Assembly (NCBI RefSeq): GCF_000327385.1
Contig: NW_008707225.1
Span: 1,628,309 to 1,692,308, forward strand
DNA length: 64,000 nucleotides
Reading direction: 5' to 3'
Source of the DNA: Lottia gigantea
Lineage: Eukaryota; Mollusca; Gastropoda; Lottiidae
Below are positions 27,501 to 39,400 of the stretch, piece by piece. The position numbers and the translations under genes are program-made. Positions within the stretch are counted from its first letter, which is position 1; the number at the start of each line of letters is the position of its first letter. The notes under the pieces were generated by a model. That model searched no databases. It was not told the origin of the DNA and saw nothing but the letters and a program-made list of their open reading frames with translations.

Positions 27501-28397
27501 ACGCAGTAGAAGTAAATTAGAATCCAGTCCACTCAAACATAAACATGACAAATGTGATAAAGGTAACACAGTTAATCTTAGAATGTCAACATTTTGGGGA
27601 AATTGTTTGGTCAAATGGCATACCAAAGTAGACATCTGTCCAACAGATGTAACAAGAACTCAATGCACCAGACTTCTCAGAGATAAAAGAATAATTCCTT
27701 CTTAAAAGAGTATTGGAGGCAAATATGTAGTATTAAATTTGAATTAAATTAACAATTCGTAGGTTTCAGAAACAAGCCACAGCTGATATTAATTAATTAT
27801 CAACTCTAATACCATTTGTTGACTTTATTATATCAATTACCTACCTATACCAACTTTCTACATCATGTTTGCAATGAAAAGAGATCATATATTTTTAATG
27901 GATGTTTTGTTTTTTAGATGTACCAGATGAATATTTATGTCCTATTACTAGAGAGATTATGGTAGAACCAGTCATTGCCTCAGGTAAGTTAATAGTATAC
28001 AACCAGAGTCAAATAAAGAATTTTCTACTTGACAATAAAATTAAGTGAAAAGTATTTATTGAATGGTCTTGCATATGGGTGGTATGCAGGGAGACAACTT
28101 TATGACAAGAGTTTATCTAAGCATGTAAACTGAGTTTGGGTTATACACTGAATAGAGAAAGCAACCAAAATATGTTGCAAGAGTTCTATTCCCCTGAGTT
28201 AATTTTTGTACACCAATAGCTAATTTTCTTGTATATTAATTTCAGATGGTTATACGTATGATAAATCGGCAATCAAAGCATGGATGGAAACTAAAGATAG
28301 AAGTCCTATGACTAATTCATTATTGATTCAAAAATCATTGATACCTAATAGAACTCTGAAGATGTTGATACAAAAATATCAACAAACACATAGATAA
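24530..28397 (+). CDS. WDSUB1: WDSUB1: WD-repeat, SAM and U-box protein (503 aa)
   Basis: Eleven coding exons: 24530-24939, 25148-25347, 25641-25739, 25927-26020, 26136-26169, 26446-26486, 26716-26822, 26991-27209, 27473-27562, 27918-27983 and 28246-28397. The phases agree throughout (1512 nt). Residues about 1-330 form a WD40 propeller; blade ends such as GDKTVRVW, DDNALCLWD, SIDKTIRLWD and SNDKTVMVW are visible. A SAM domain follows at about 354-415 (WSVDDVCDWISSLGLEDYKD). The C-terminal U-box is at about 432-503 (DEYLCPITREIMVEPVIASD, then DGYTYDKSAI). This order is diagnostic of WDSUB1; the human protein is about 476 residues. A U-box implies an E2-binding ubiquitin ligase, but substrates are not known. 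The start sits nine bases after a splice acceptor. The gene converges on TIMELESS. Confidence 0.96.
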
Positions 28398-28999
28398 GGT
28401 TACATTGGTTTGAAACTTGCTATCTGATCGGGCTTTAGGTGAGAAATCCAAAAAATCAAAAGGTATTAAAAACAGAAAATTATGGTAGATTTGACCTGTT
28501 ACCATATTGAGTTTTTATAATTGTTACATCAGGTTAAATAATATTGCTATCATCGTTTTGTTCTGTTTGTGTTACAAACCTTGATTTTTTTGTCATTAGT
28601 TCACAAACTAGTTCTGTGATATTTTATAATTTTAAACTACAATATTTGCTGTGCATATACTGTAAAATTAAAGGTTTGGTTGGAGACAAACTGACCAAAA
28701 TGCTGGTCTAGCTGTTAATATCAGGGTTGCAATCCTTGCCAACTATGATCAATTGTAATTTTCATAATGTGTGTTCAGAAAAAATTACACCTTATAACAC
28801 CATGATTTATGATGTTGTACACTGTGTGCTAATAACTCCAAAGTGAACTGATGGTACAGGGTAATTGTTATATTAATCATTTTGAGAGTGGGAAATTTTT
28901 TAGAATTTTATTACAAAATTGACTTTTTAGGTGGCCAACTCTTTGTCTTCAGTTACTGGGCATCTGTTATCTTAAAAATATGTTCCTATTAATATAAAG

Positions 29000-29327
29000 C
29001 TTTAAAGTGATACTATGTCTCAAAATGAACATAAAATTTAATTCTGAAGAATGGTCAATATGAGTATATAATCATCAGTGAACTTACCTGGTGTCATAAA
29101 GTTACAACAGAATCCCTGTAAAATCTAGAAAATTGGAAAATTCATAAAATTAAGTAATTATTGAAAAACGCTTAATCATAATATTAAGCGTTTTTCAATA
29201 GTTAATTGCATTTTATTAAGTTTTTTGGATTTATCGGATTATATAAGGATCCTGTTAAGTTTTTTATGACACCAGGTATATCTAATGATGGATATGTTTA
29301 TTCTAAGACGTAGTATCTCTTTAAAAG
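29000..29327. mobile_element. Palindromic MITE downstream of WDSUB1, about 328 bp
   Basis: The ends CTTTAAAGTGATACTATGTC and (opposite strand) CTTTTAAAGAGATACTACGTC match. Further in, ACCTGGTGTCATAAA near 29087 faces TTTATGACACCAGGT near 29275. At the centre a near-perfect hairpin has TTGAAAAACGCTTAAT on both arms around a 6-bp loop (29161-29198). The whole is one nested inverted repeat with no coding capacity. It lies in the likely 3' UTR or just beyond it. Confidence 0.7.
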
Positions 29328-29485
29328 AAATTTAAAATTGACAACTTGATATTCAATGATTGAGAGAGTAAAAGTTATCCCTGTTTTTTAAATTTGTATA
29401 TATAAGATATGCCCTAGATAGCTGGCACTATTTTTACCAGATCTGTTGTTAATATTTTATACTCTAATTAACTTGTAATATAATT

Positions 29486-29491
29486 AATAAA
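29486..29491 (+). promoter_or_regulatory. Candidate WDSUB1 poly(A) signal
   Basis: AATAAA follows in an AT-rich stretch about 1.1 kb after the WDSUB1 stop. If used, the 3' UTR would contain the palindromic element at 29000-29327. Weak evidence; other A/T-rich hexamers are nearby. Confidence 0.3.
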
Positions 29492-30032
29492 ATCATTTTG
29501 TAAATTAAAAAGTACTGTATTATTGAGAAGATTAGGAACATCCCATCACCTCATGCAAGGATGGTGAAGTGGAATGCGTTCATTTTCCTATTGTGTACAA
29601 TGCTACAGGCACCCCTGAACCAACAAATATTTTCTTATTAATGAATCATTTGTCACAAAAATCCTTTTAAAGGAACAGTAAGTTTTAAATTTGATGAAAA
29701 TCACTGATTTGATGAGGCTGCCTTCTCTTGTGGATGAGAATAAAATAATCATATTTAAATTAAGAAAGAGTTATTGTTTAATGATATAAAAAGCACATAT
29801 AATCATTTATGAATCTATAAAATATATATTATTATGTGGGTTATGTTAAGGGTAGCTGGCCTTAAACAGAAATTTACATTATTCTTTTGCAACAAAAAAA
29901 ACAAAACAAAAACACTTGGCTCTTAATTCCTCATTATAAAAATGTTAATGACATTAGAAAATCTTAACAGTCAACTATGTATCTTGTTCAAATATTTTAT
30001 TTTGGGGCATGTTTCTTATCAGAGATATATAT

Positions 30033-33000
30033 TCAATCTTCATCACTTGAGATAATCTGTTTCTTTAATACTTTACGTAATGGTATATGATCATTAACAT
30101 CTGAATCAGAATCTGTACCTTGTGTTAACATAGTGGCTGGAAATGATTCTGAAAGAAAAATTATTACAGAATTATTATTTTGATGGTTTGAATGGAGTCA
30201 TCCAATTTGTTTTATCATCCTGTTGACATACCATAGCCCTTAATAATATTATTGTTATGGGCATTTACTTTTATAATTTTATCATTTATGTTGTTGAATT
30301 TTCTGTCAAGTCTTGTTCAATCCGATTCAATTTGGTAAACAACACCAAAACTAAGACATGATCAACTATCTTACCAGATGTCTTTTTCAATGGTTGATCA
30401 TCACTATCACTATCAGATTTTATAGTTGACTGTTTATTTTCATTACTAACTTGAGATTCTTCTACCTCACTGTAAAATAATAAGAAAGTCACTAATTAGG
30501 CACAGAGAAAATTGTGCATTTGGTTCCAATAACATCTAAGGATGGAAAGGTTTATTTCAAATAACAATATGGATTAGAAAAGATAAGTTATCTAAAAATG
30601 AATCAGAAAGAATGAGCAGTGGGCGGAGTTTTATTGAGTTTAACTTTAACTGATATAAGTACTGTGGCAGTTGATACTATCAAGAGAATACTCACCAATC
30701 CAGAACACATTATGCCATTCTGCGACTGTGTTTAACAAATGTAAATTTCATTAGGAGAAAAAATGTTGAATACAGGAAAATGATCTTAAATAAGTAAATA
30801 CCTCTCAGATTGTAACTGTAATCTATAATCTGTATTACTCATTTCTATATCATCATCTTTATTATCATCTTTATCACTCTTATCCTTATTTTCATTATTT
30901 ATTTCACTGAAATAATATTGAAATATACTATCTTAAAAATAAAGGCATGAAAAGAAATGTCAAAAAACATAAAGAATTTGGAATAATTAACATCTACACA
31001 ATTACATTTTTTCCCCAAGAAATAGAGTCATGTCATACCTTTCACTGTCAGACTGTAATGTGCGTGACTTCTTTCTATGTATTGATAAATTATTATTGTT
31101 TTCACTTTCTGACATTTTCTCTTCCTGTCCATTAGTCAGTTTGATAATCTTGTTACTGAAATAAATATACAAAAACATTGATATCTTATTGTTAACTCCA
31201 GGGATTCTTATCCTTTTCTAATAGCTTCTTTAAAAAAAATCATCAGCGTAACATAATACAGTTGTTATTGGCGAACTAGAAGTATTATTTCCGTTTTGAA
31301 AAGTGTTGAAGGTAGTTTTAGTATAAACACTTATACATTACCTGTCACTATCAGAATCCACCATCTTCTGGATTTTTCTACCTTTTCTTGCTGGTTTTTG
31401 TTTCCTTTTAGATACTTCATCATCACTGCTATCACTAGAAATATAACAGTATATAAGTATTGACTATACATTATGTAAATGGAAGAAACATCAAAGCTTA
31501 TATAAGTTAGTGAAGGAAATCTTGAAGCATACAGAACTATCATTGAAAGTCCAAAAAAGCATAAGTTACAATTAAACAAATTCTTAAATCATTTAATATC
31601 ATTTCAAATCCACCATAGCTCACCATTCCTTTCAGTGATTTCTAGAGTCTGGAGATTGGTATCTCACATCCCTATCATCAAAGATATTGAATTTCTGATA
31701 TTATAATTATTAATATAAGATAAACAAGGATGGTTCCACCCTGAAAATAATAGCCTATGTAAAGTGTAGAGAAGTATTTACCTATCATTATTATTCACTG
31801 ATCTCTTTCTTTTACGAGATTCTTTCAGAGCTTCTAATTTAGATTTCAGTTTCTTTTTCCTTTCTGCATTTTCTTTCTTTTCTTTTTCTTTTCTTTCTTT
31901 CTCTTGCTTCTTTTTTAATTTCTTCTCTTCTTTAGCTTTTTTCTTGTCATTTTGATGGGACTGTTTATTTTGTTGAAGAAGTGAAGTAGGTATTTGATCA
32001 GCATTAGAAGGTTCATCATTATCATCTAACTCTAAACCTTGTACTATACAAGTCAATTCATCTGGTGACAACTCTCCAGGTATTCTCCAAAATGCTTCCT
32101 AAAATACCACAATATATATAATCTCAGCTTCAAACTCTCATCTTAAGCTTGCTTTGGTCCACTTTGATGTTATATTAAATATGCAGACAAATTTACAAAC
32201 TTCAAGATGCTGTATCTTTAGTACCAGTACTTAAATAAGTATCTTATCTTTTAAATTATTTAGAGATTATTTTTTTCTTTGACATAATAACCCCCGACTT
32301 TTGATTTATATGTATTTACCATGTCCAATTTAAAGTCTTCCTTGATTTCATTTTTATCTTATCAGAACAAAGTATAGAAATGAGCCAGGTTATTAAAACA
32401 AATCTAAATTATCATACAAAGTTTTTTTCATGGCAGTCAACCAATTATAAATGACCTCCAAATTACAGGTATCTTTTCAAACTTATAAAAAAAAAATGCA
32501 GATGAGGACTTGATTGCTGCAAAATGGCTAACAGAGTGTTCGAGAATATTACAAACCTGCTCGTTAGATGGTGGTGAAAATCCAATATGTCTCATGAATG
32601 TTAAAAATTTCTCATCCTCCATAGCATTTTCATTTTCTTCTGTTAAAGGCACAACAGCTATAGGTAAACGGCTATCTGGAAATACAAAATAATACATAAT
32701 ATTTACATGGTCGTACTACACAAAAACTTTAAAGAAACTAATTAAATAAAGTTCAGAATTCTGCTTGTATTTCAAAAGTTAACTCAAACAAATTCTGAAA
32801 TACATGTAAAATGTCATAGAAATTTTTTAGACCTACAGATTTCTTATTCTTATTGTTGGGTCTGTTGTTTCATCCCACCAGTTTTATAATCAAAATACAC
32901 AATCAATTAATAATTTAAAAGAGAACTTACTGTTTTTCTGTCTGTTAGCAGCTGTTCTCTGTAATGATTTCTGTAACCACTTCATTTGATCTTTATAACC

Positions 33001-33494
33001 TATTTCAAAAAAAGAATAATATGTCAATGTAAATTTTGATGTGAATTCGTTTTTGATGTCTTCAAATGCGCATTGATTTAGTATACTGTTGGCTCAAAAT
33101 CATGGATGAGTCTCATGAATGTTTGATCATGAAAACATTCAAAATAACTGAATGCCACCTTGACAGTTTTAACTTTAACCATACTTACCACATTTAACAA
33201 TATCACTAATCATCTCTTTCATATTAACAGGTGAAGAAGATGATGAAGGGCCTTTTGGTGATGGATCAGAATCATGTCCACCATGATCACTATCATCATC
33301 ACTTGCATCATCTAAATCACTACTTATACTGTCACTAGCACTCTTATCACTCTGTTCATTGTGTTCCTCTTCATCACTATTCTGAGCTCTTTCTAATAAA
33401 TTGGAAGTACAATCTAATCTTCTTTGTCTGGTTTCTTCATCACTACTGGAGAAATCAGGCAGGTTCTCTTCTCCATCATAATTACCCCACACGT
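30033..33494 (-). CDS. TIMELESS: TIMELESS coding exons 28-36 (acidic tail and PARP1-binding-region equivalent)
   Basis: Exons: 33189-33494, 32931-32999, 32557-32675, 31782-32098, 31342-31434, 31039-31155, 30802-30906, 30375-30469, 30033-30148. An Asp/Ser-rich stretch is followed by [36 protein letters not shown] and [15 protein letters not shown]. These correspond to the human region known for PARP1 contact. A long Lys/Glu coiled segment ([20 protein letters not shown]) and several small S/D/K-rich exons complete the tail, which ends IISSDED. SDSD-type casein-kinase-like motifs recur (sequence impression only). Confidence 0.92.
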
Positions 33495-36400
33495 CTACAG
33501 CACAACAAAAATGTTTTATTTTAGATATTTCGAAGTGATGAAAAGCAAACATATTGCAAATTATGGCACAAATATTTTTATGTTTGAGCAAAGTAAATGT
33601 AGAGAAAGAAAGTGTGTTTCTATATAACAACAAAACAATGCTAAAATATTGTTTGAATGATATGTACTGACCTTTTTGAGCTTTCTTCTTTTTGTTTTTA
33701 TATTTTTTATCAATCTCTGCTCTATGACAGATTAATTCTAAATCTATTAACTTGTCTATAACTTGATTTTTACTTTTACCAATTAATGATAATAGAATAT
33801 CTCTTAAAGGTTCTGAAATTGAAAATTTTACTTGGATTAAAAGCAGTACTGGTATATTTTGTCTGGTATATTTTGTCTAATTTCTCACTAGCAAAAACAG
33901 CTTTATTTCAGCTATTCATTGCTACTATAATTCTGTTTAACAATAATAGTCTTATGTGCTTAAAACTGACATTGAACTTTATAAACCTTTATCTTTATTA
34001 CAATTAAACATAGTACATTTAAAATAATTTAATATTTCACTTATCAATGAAAATGGCAACTGTCTTTACTAGTCCTTCTCCACAGCAGTGAGCTGCTTAA
34101 AATAAATACTTTGGTTACCTTCAGCATGTCTATGTTCTTCAAATAGGGCTCTTAATTTTATCTCATCTTCTTCTTCCCACTGTACTGAGGCCTTTTTACG
34201 ACTTGCTTTATGTTTTTTATCAACTTGACTTTTATCATAGATTATATCTAACTCTATTAATTTACTAATAACATGAGATTTAGATCTGTTAATATCATCA
34301 CTGTTTAATATATTACCAATAGGATCTGAAATAAAAACATAATTATTCTCAAACAAACACGATATCATTATAATCAACCATCACATAACTTCCAGCTGTA
34401 AATAGGTCTGGATCATCTGGGAAAGATCAATGCCTCCAGAACCTAGTTGTTATCTTTGTAGAAAATTATGTGCTCACAAGATTACCAACTTACAACTTTG
34501 TTACAAACCATCCTTAAGTTAATAGGTCGTTATCCAGTACTATTTACAGTGAATTTGTATTCATCATTAAACTAGGAAAACTAAAATTTAAAGCGATCCA
34601 AAAAAAGTAATACAAACAGGACACAATTACTTTAGAACTCATTCATTTTAATTTGTCCAATGAGCACACTAGAAATCTAAGGTTACTAATATCATTTACA
34701 TTCTTAACTATACTATTCATTCAGTATATGGCATATTGTCGTAGAAATATTTGTATTATATATGAATTTCCTACCATCAGAATCTTTATATCTATCATAT
34801 AATGTTCTTAAAACTAACTCTTCTTCTTCTCTCCATTGTGTAGTATCATACCTAGAAATTTAACATTTCTTTTTATTTTCTAGCTAAATACATTTACTTT
34901 ATTGTATATATACATATTGTAAGACAAAGTGCAACAAAAGAAGATAAATGCTGTTTGCACTCACAGGAATATGGTACAGAGTTCAAAATTTAACTTTTGA
35001 TAGTGGTCTCTTTGGCTTTAATACAAAAGTTCTCCGTCAAAAACAGATATCGTTAGTATAATCCTGATTAATCAATTTGCAAACTAAAAAATAAAAATAA
35101 TTTTCATCAAAAAATCTAGAATGCCAACTATTACCTCTTTTTAGTTTTTAAATCAGCAGCACTATCTATTAAACCTTGTCTTTTTAATTGTCGTATCAAC
35201 TGATTTCTAGTTTTAGTGGGGTCAGTTAATCTCTCCATGATTCTATCTGCTACATCTTTCTCTGTAATATTATCATCAATCAATATAATATGTCCACATA
35301 GCAATGTATTAGTTGACAATTTATCAAGATTTTATAGTAAAACTTGAGGAAACATTTATTGCTATCTAGATTTTTTTTTGTCTGTAACATTATCGATTTT
35401 ATTGAAAAAAAAAAGATAAAAAAAAAACCAGATACCTGGATCAGTAACTTGACTAGACTCTTCAAATAATCTTAATACTTCCTGTTCTTGTTCTTCTGTC
35501 CATGATGATTTACTTTTATTACTATAACGTACAAATATCATTAGAATACATATTTCAAAATTTACACATTAGCTCTAGCGCAAAGTTTTAAAAATTGAGT
35601 TATATCCTGAATTCCTACAAAGAATATAGTTATTCTTCTATTTACAGGGCAGTAACTGGAAAAATCACTCCAATCCTCAGTTCTTGTAAGTCTTAAATAT
35701 CACCCCCAGGAAGATTGAAGATACACTATTGATTTTATTTCGAAATATAGCACAATATGTTAATAAAAGCCTTACTTTGCAGTGTAACCATAACCATGTA
35801 TTATATCCATAGCTTCAGGACTGCTCTTCCAAAATAATATCTCCATAAATATCTTGGGATTTCCTTCTGCAGCTTTTACAAAATGACTGATAAGATAGGT
35901 TCCAAATTTTACCATTTCCTACATAATCATAATAACTAAATGACTACCTTTTTGACAAACCTTGTAGCAGAGTGGCAACGTGTTCCAGAAGGGTGAGCTA
36001 ATCCTGTCTTGCTAAAAACACTTGTTTCATTGCCTATTGTAACTGAGCCAAAATTCAATAAAACTTTGTGGACTATATCTTACCTTGTATCTTGGTAGTT
36101 TGATATAAGGACCATACATTAACAATTGAAAAGTACGAAATATAGAAGCTTGGAATAACATTCCTATATAACCTAACTCTATAGCTACTCTATAGAACAT
36201 CTTAATAATACAGTGGTTGGTATGAGTTGTATTAGTTTGATATTCAGCTAATAATAATCCATAGCTCTTCATGATACTTCCTTTAGCATACCTATAAACA
36301 AATAGATTACTTTATAAGGCATTAATTAACACAACTCAGATCATGTTATCCATATTTATGGACCACTTTCTGGAAAAGACTTAAGAGTGAAATGGTGCCA

Positions 36401-39400
36401 AATGTTCCTGAATTAGTAAATATAGTATGTTGCCATACAGATAGTATTCTACCTAATTGAATGCATGACAGTGGGCAATGACTTCAACCACAAGACACGA
36501 AACAAAAGATTTTCAAAATTTTTAAGACTAACATAAATGAAATGCAAGCTTTGAGAATATTTAAATAGCTTGTGATATAATCATCTCTTAAGTTAATGTA
36601 TTTGATCCAGCAATGTTATAATCAAATAAAGGGCTACTCACGTATTCAGATAGTTTTTAAAATCAAATGATTGTTCTGCTCTTTCAGTACATTCCATTTC
36701 TTCTTCTTCAACTGAAAAATCAATAATCATATTAGAGATCTCTGGTCTCGTCTTTTTGAAATAAAGTAAGGGGATGAATTTAATGTTATTTCAATTGACA
36801 ATAGTTTATCTTTATCAATTATTTATTATTGAAAAGCAGTAAGCAGATTTCTGGAAACATAACATTGAAGTTTCCCACAAATGATTTATGGAGGTTCTCC
36901 TGAAAACAAAGTGAATAGTTATACATTACTACTCATAATCATACCTTCATTGTAACCTTCTTCATATTCTTCAGTTTCTGGCACCGTTTCTGTTTCAGGT
37001 CCTACAAAGAACAAAGGCAATAACTCATTTTTTTTTACAACACAGTCACTATCAATTCTTCAATTCACACAGATAGCTTGCCAAGTAATGTAACATACGC
37101 CCACTGGCAGTTTTGAATTTGAGTATAACAAACAATTTCACCAATGTTAACAAGTCAACACTTGAACGCTTTTTTAAGAACAAGGGCAATAACTAATTTT
37201 TTTAGTATAGGGTTTGTCTTTAGGCCATAATAAACAATTTCAGAAAGTCTGGTCTATATCCCACAAGAATTGTGTCTTGTAGAGTGTTCGCAGTCTAAAC
37301 ATTGAAAGTGTTTTCCAGAACAAGAACTCATATTGAATATTTTTAGAATTTTCAATAGTGTTTACAAACACTCACACCAAGTTTCGTCAAAATCCATCAA
37401 GAATTGTGACCTCCAGAGTGTTTAGGACGACCAACGGACTGATCGGGGCAGCCAATATACGCTCCCAGTGGGCGAATAATTATTATTATCCAGCATGTCC
37501 AGTAGATTCTGAATTATGAATTTTAGTTTTTGATGGCTCTTTTACTTGGTTTTGCCTGTTAATATTTCTCTATCAATCAATTTACATGTTTTTACAAAGT
37601 CAAAAGAAATTTTTATAGATAATAAAGATCAAGTAGGCACCTTTTTTTACCTAAATCTTAATTGAAAATGTTTATGTTTAACAGATTTGCAAGAATTTAC
37701 TGATAATAACCATGAATTACTAAGTTTTATCAATTTATTCCAACAATATGATCTCACTATTGAAGTGGATGTAAAACAACACCAAAATTATATAAAGTAA
37801 TTCCTTCTTACAATTGACAGGAAAACATACTTTAATTTTTAACCAACTTCCCGAGTCGGTGAAACTTGATACCACAGTTTTTAAATACCTCCTTTCAATG
37901 AGAACAAAATTGATAAAAACCATTGACAGCAATGTTATATTCTATTAGCTGTAGTTGGTGAATAGGTTGAGATTGAATAGTCTAAATATTCTGATTATTG
38001 ACTTAGTTATTTAAATAATCTCATACAATGTTAAATGGACAATATTATGGACATTACTTATAGTTAATGGATTAAGAATTGTCATCTGGAAATATATATC
38101 GGACACAATGAAGATCATTTTGGTGTTACTGTGTTTTTGTCATCTGATCTACAGTGCCAAAACTTGTCCTTCAAACTGTCAATGTCATTTAACTGATAAA
38201 GCTGTGAATTGTTACAAAAGAGAGTTACAATTTGTTCCTGCCAATATTCCATTGGATACTGAAATTTTGGATCTTAGCAGTAATGATATTGCCAACATAG
38301 ATCCAACTATGTTTCACAATTTGACCAAACTAACTGATCTTGTGTTGAATGATAATAAAATATCCAAATTGGATCCACGAACTTTTCAGAATTTACACAA
38401 GCTAGAGGTGATAAAATTATCTCAAAATTTTTTATCTACAATTCCAGAAGGCCTATTTGACAATTTACCTATGTTAAAAACCTTGCAACTTTCAAATAAT
38501 TATTTAACTTCTTTTAGTGCTGTTTTCAAAATTCCTAATAAATTGCAAAATATGGATCTAAATGGAAATAACATTCAAGTTTTAAAAAATCCTGATTTTA
38601 GAATGGTGCCTAAATTGATGGAACTTAATCTTTCTCAGAACAAAATAGTGAAAATAGAGAATTATGTGTTTCGACCACTGAGTATGCTTTCAACTGTGTC
38701 ACTCAATGATAATCCTTTGAAGAACGCTGACAGGTTGCTGAGTAAAAATAGACGTTTATCCTACATTGATATGTCTGAATGTCAACTAACAACTGTTCCT
38801 AGAGGTCTTCCTGATTCTATTGAACATCTCAAACTTATTAAGAACAACATCACAAAAATCAAACCAAAAGACTTTCGAAATAAAAACTATTTGAAGATAT
38901 TAGCATTAGATGAAAATGAGATAGAATTTATTGCCCCTAACAGTTTTAAAAGTCTACAAAAGCTAATTCAATTGTGGTTAAATGGTAACAGATTACGCAA
39001 ATTTCCATCACCAATTTCACCCTCAGTTACCAATGTTTACCTTGCCAAAAACAACATCACCAAATTATCAGCAGCAGACTTTCCAAGGAACTCTCTCATG
39101 ACAGAGCTAGTTCTAAATGAGAATTCTATCCAAAGTCTTCAACCCAAGTTATTCAGAAATCTCCAACATTTACATAGATTAATGGTAAATAGTAATAAAA
39201 TTACTAAACTCAATGGTTTTACATTCTACGGATTGAAGAATTTACAATTGTTATCACTAGAACACAACCTTATAAATACTTTTGAGAAGAACAGTTTTAC
39301 TGGAATATCATCATTATATGAGTTAAACTTGGCTTCAATATTGTTATCTAATGTGACAGTTAAAGGAAATATTTTTGAAAATTTTCAAAATTTGAAAATA

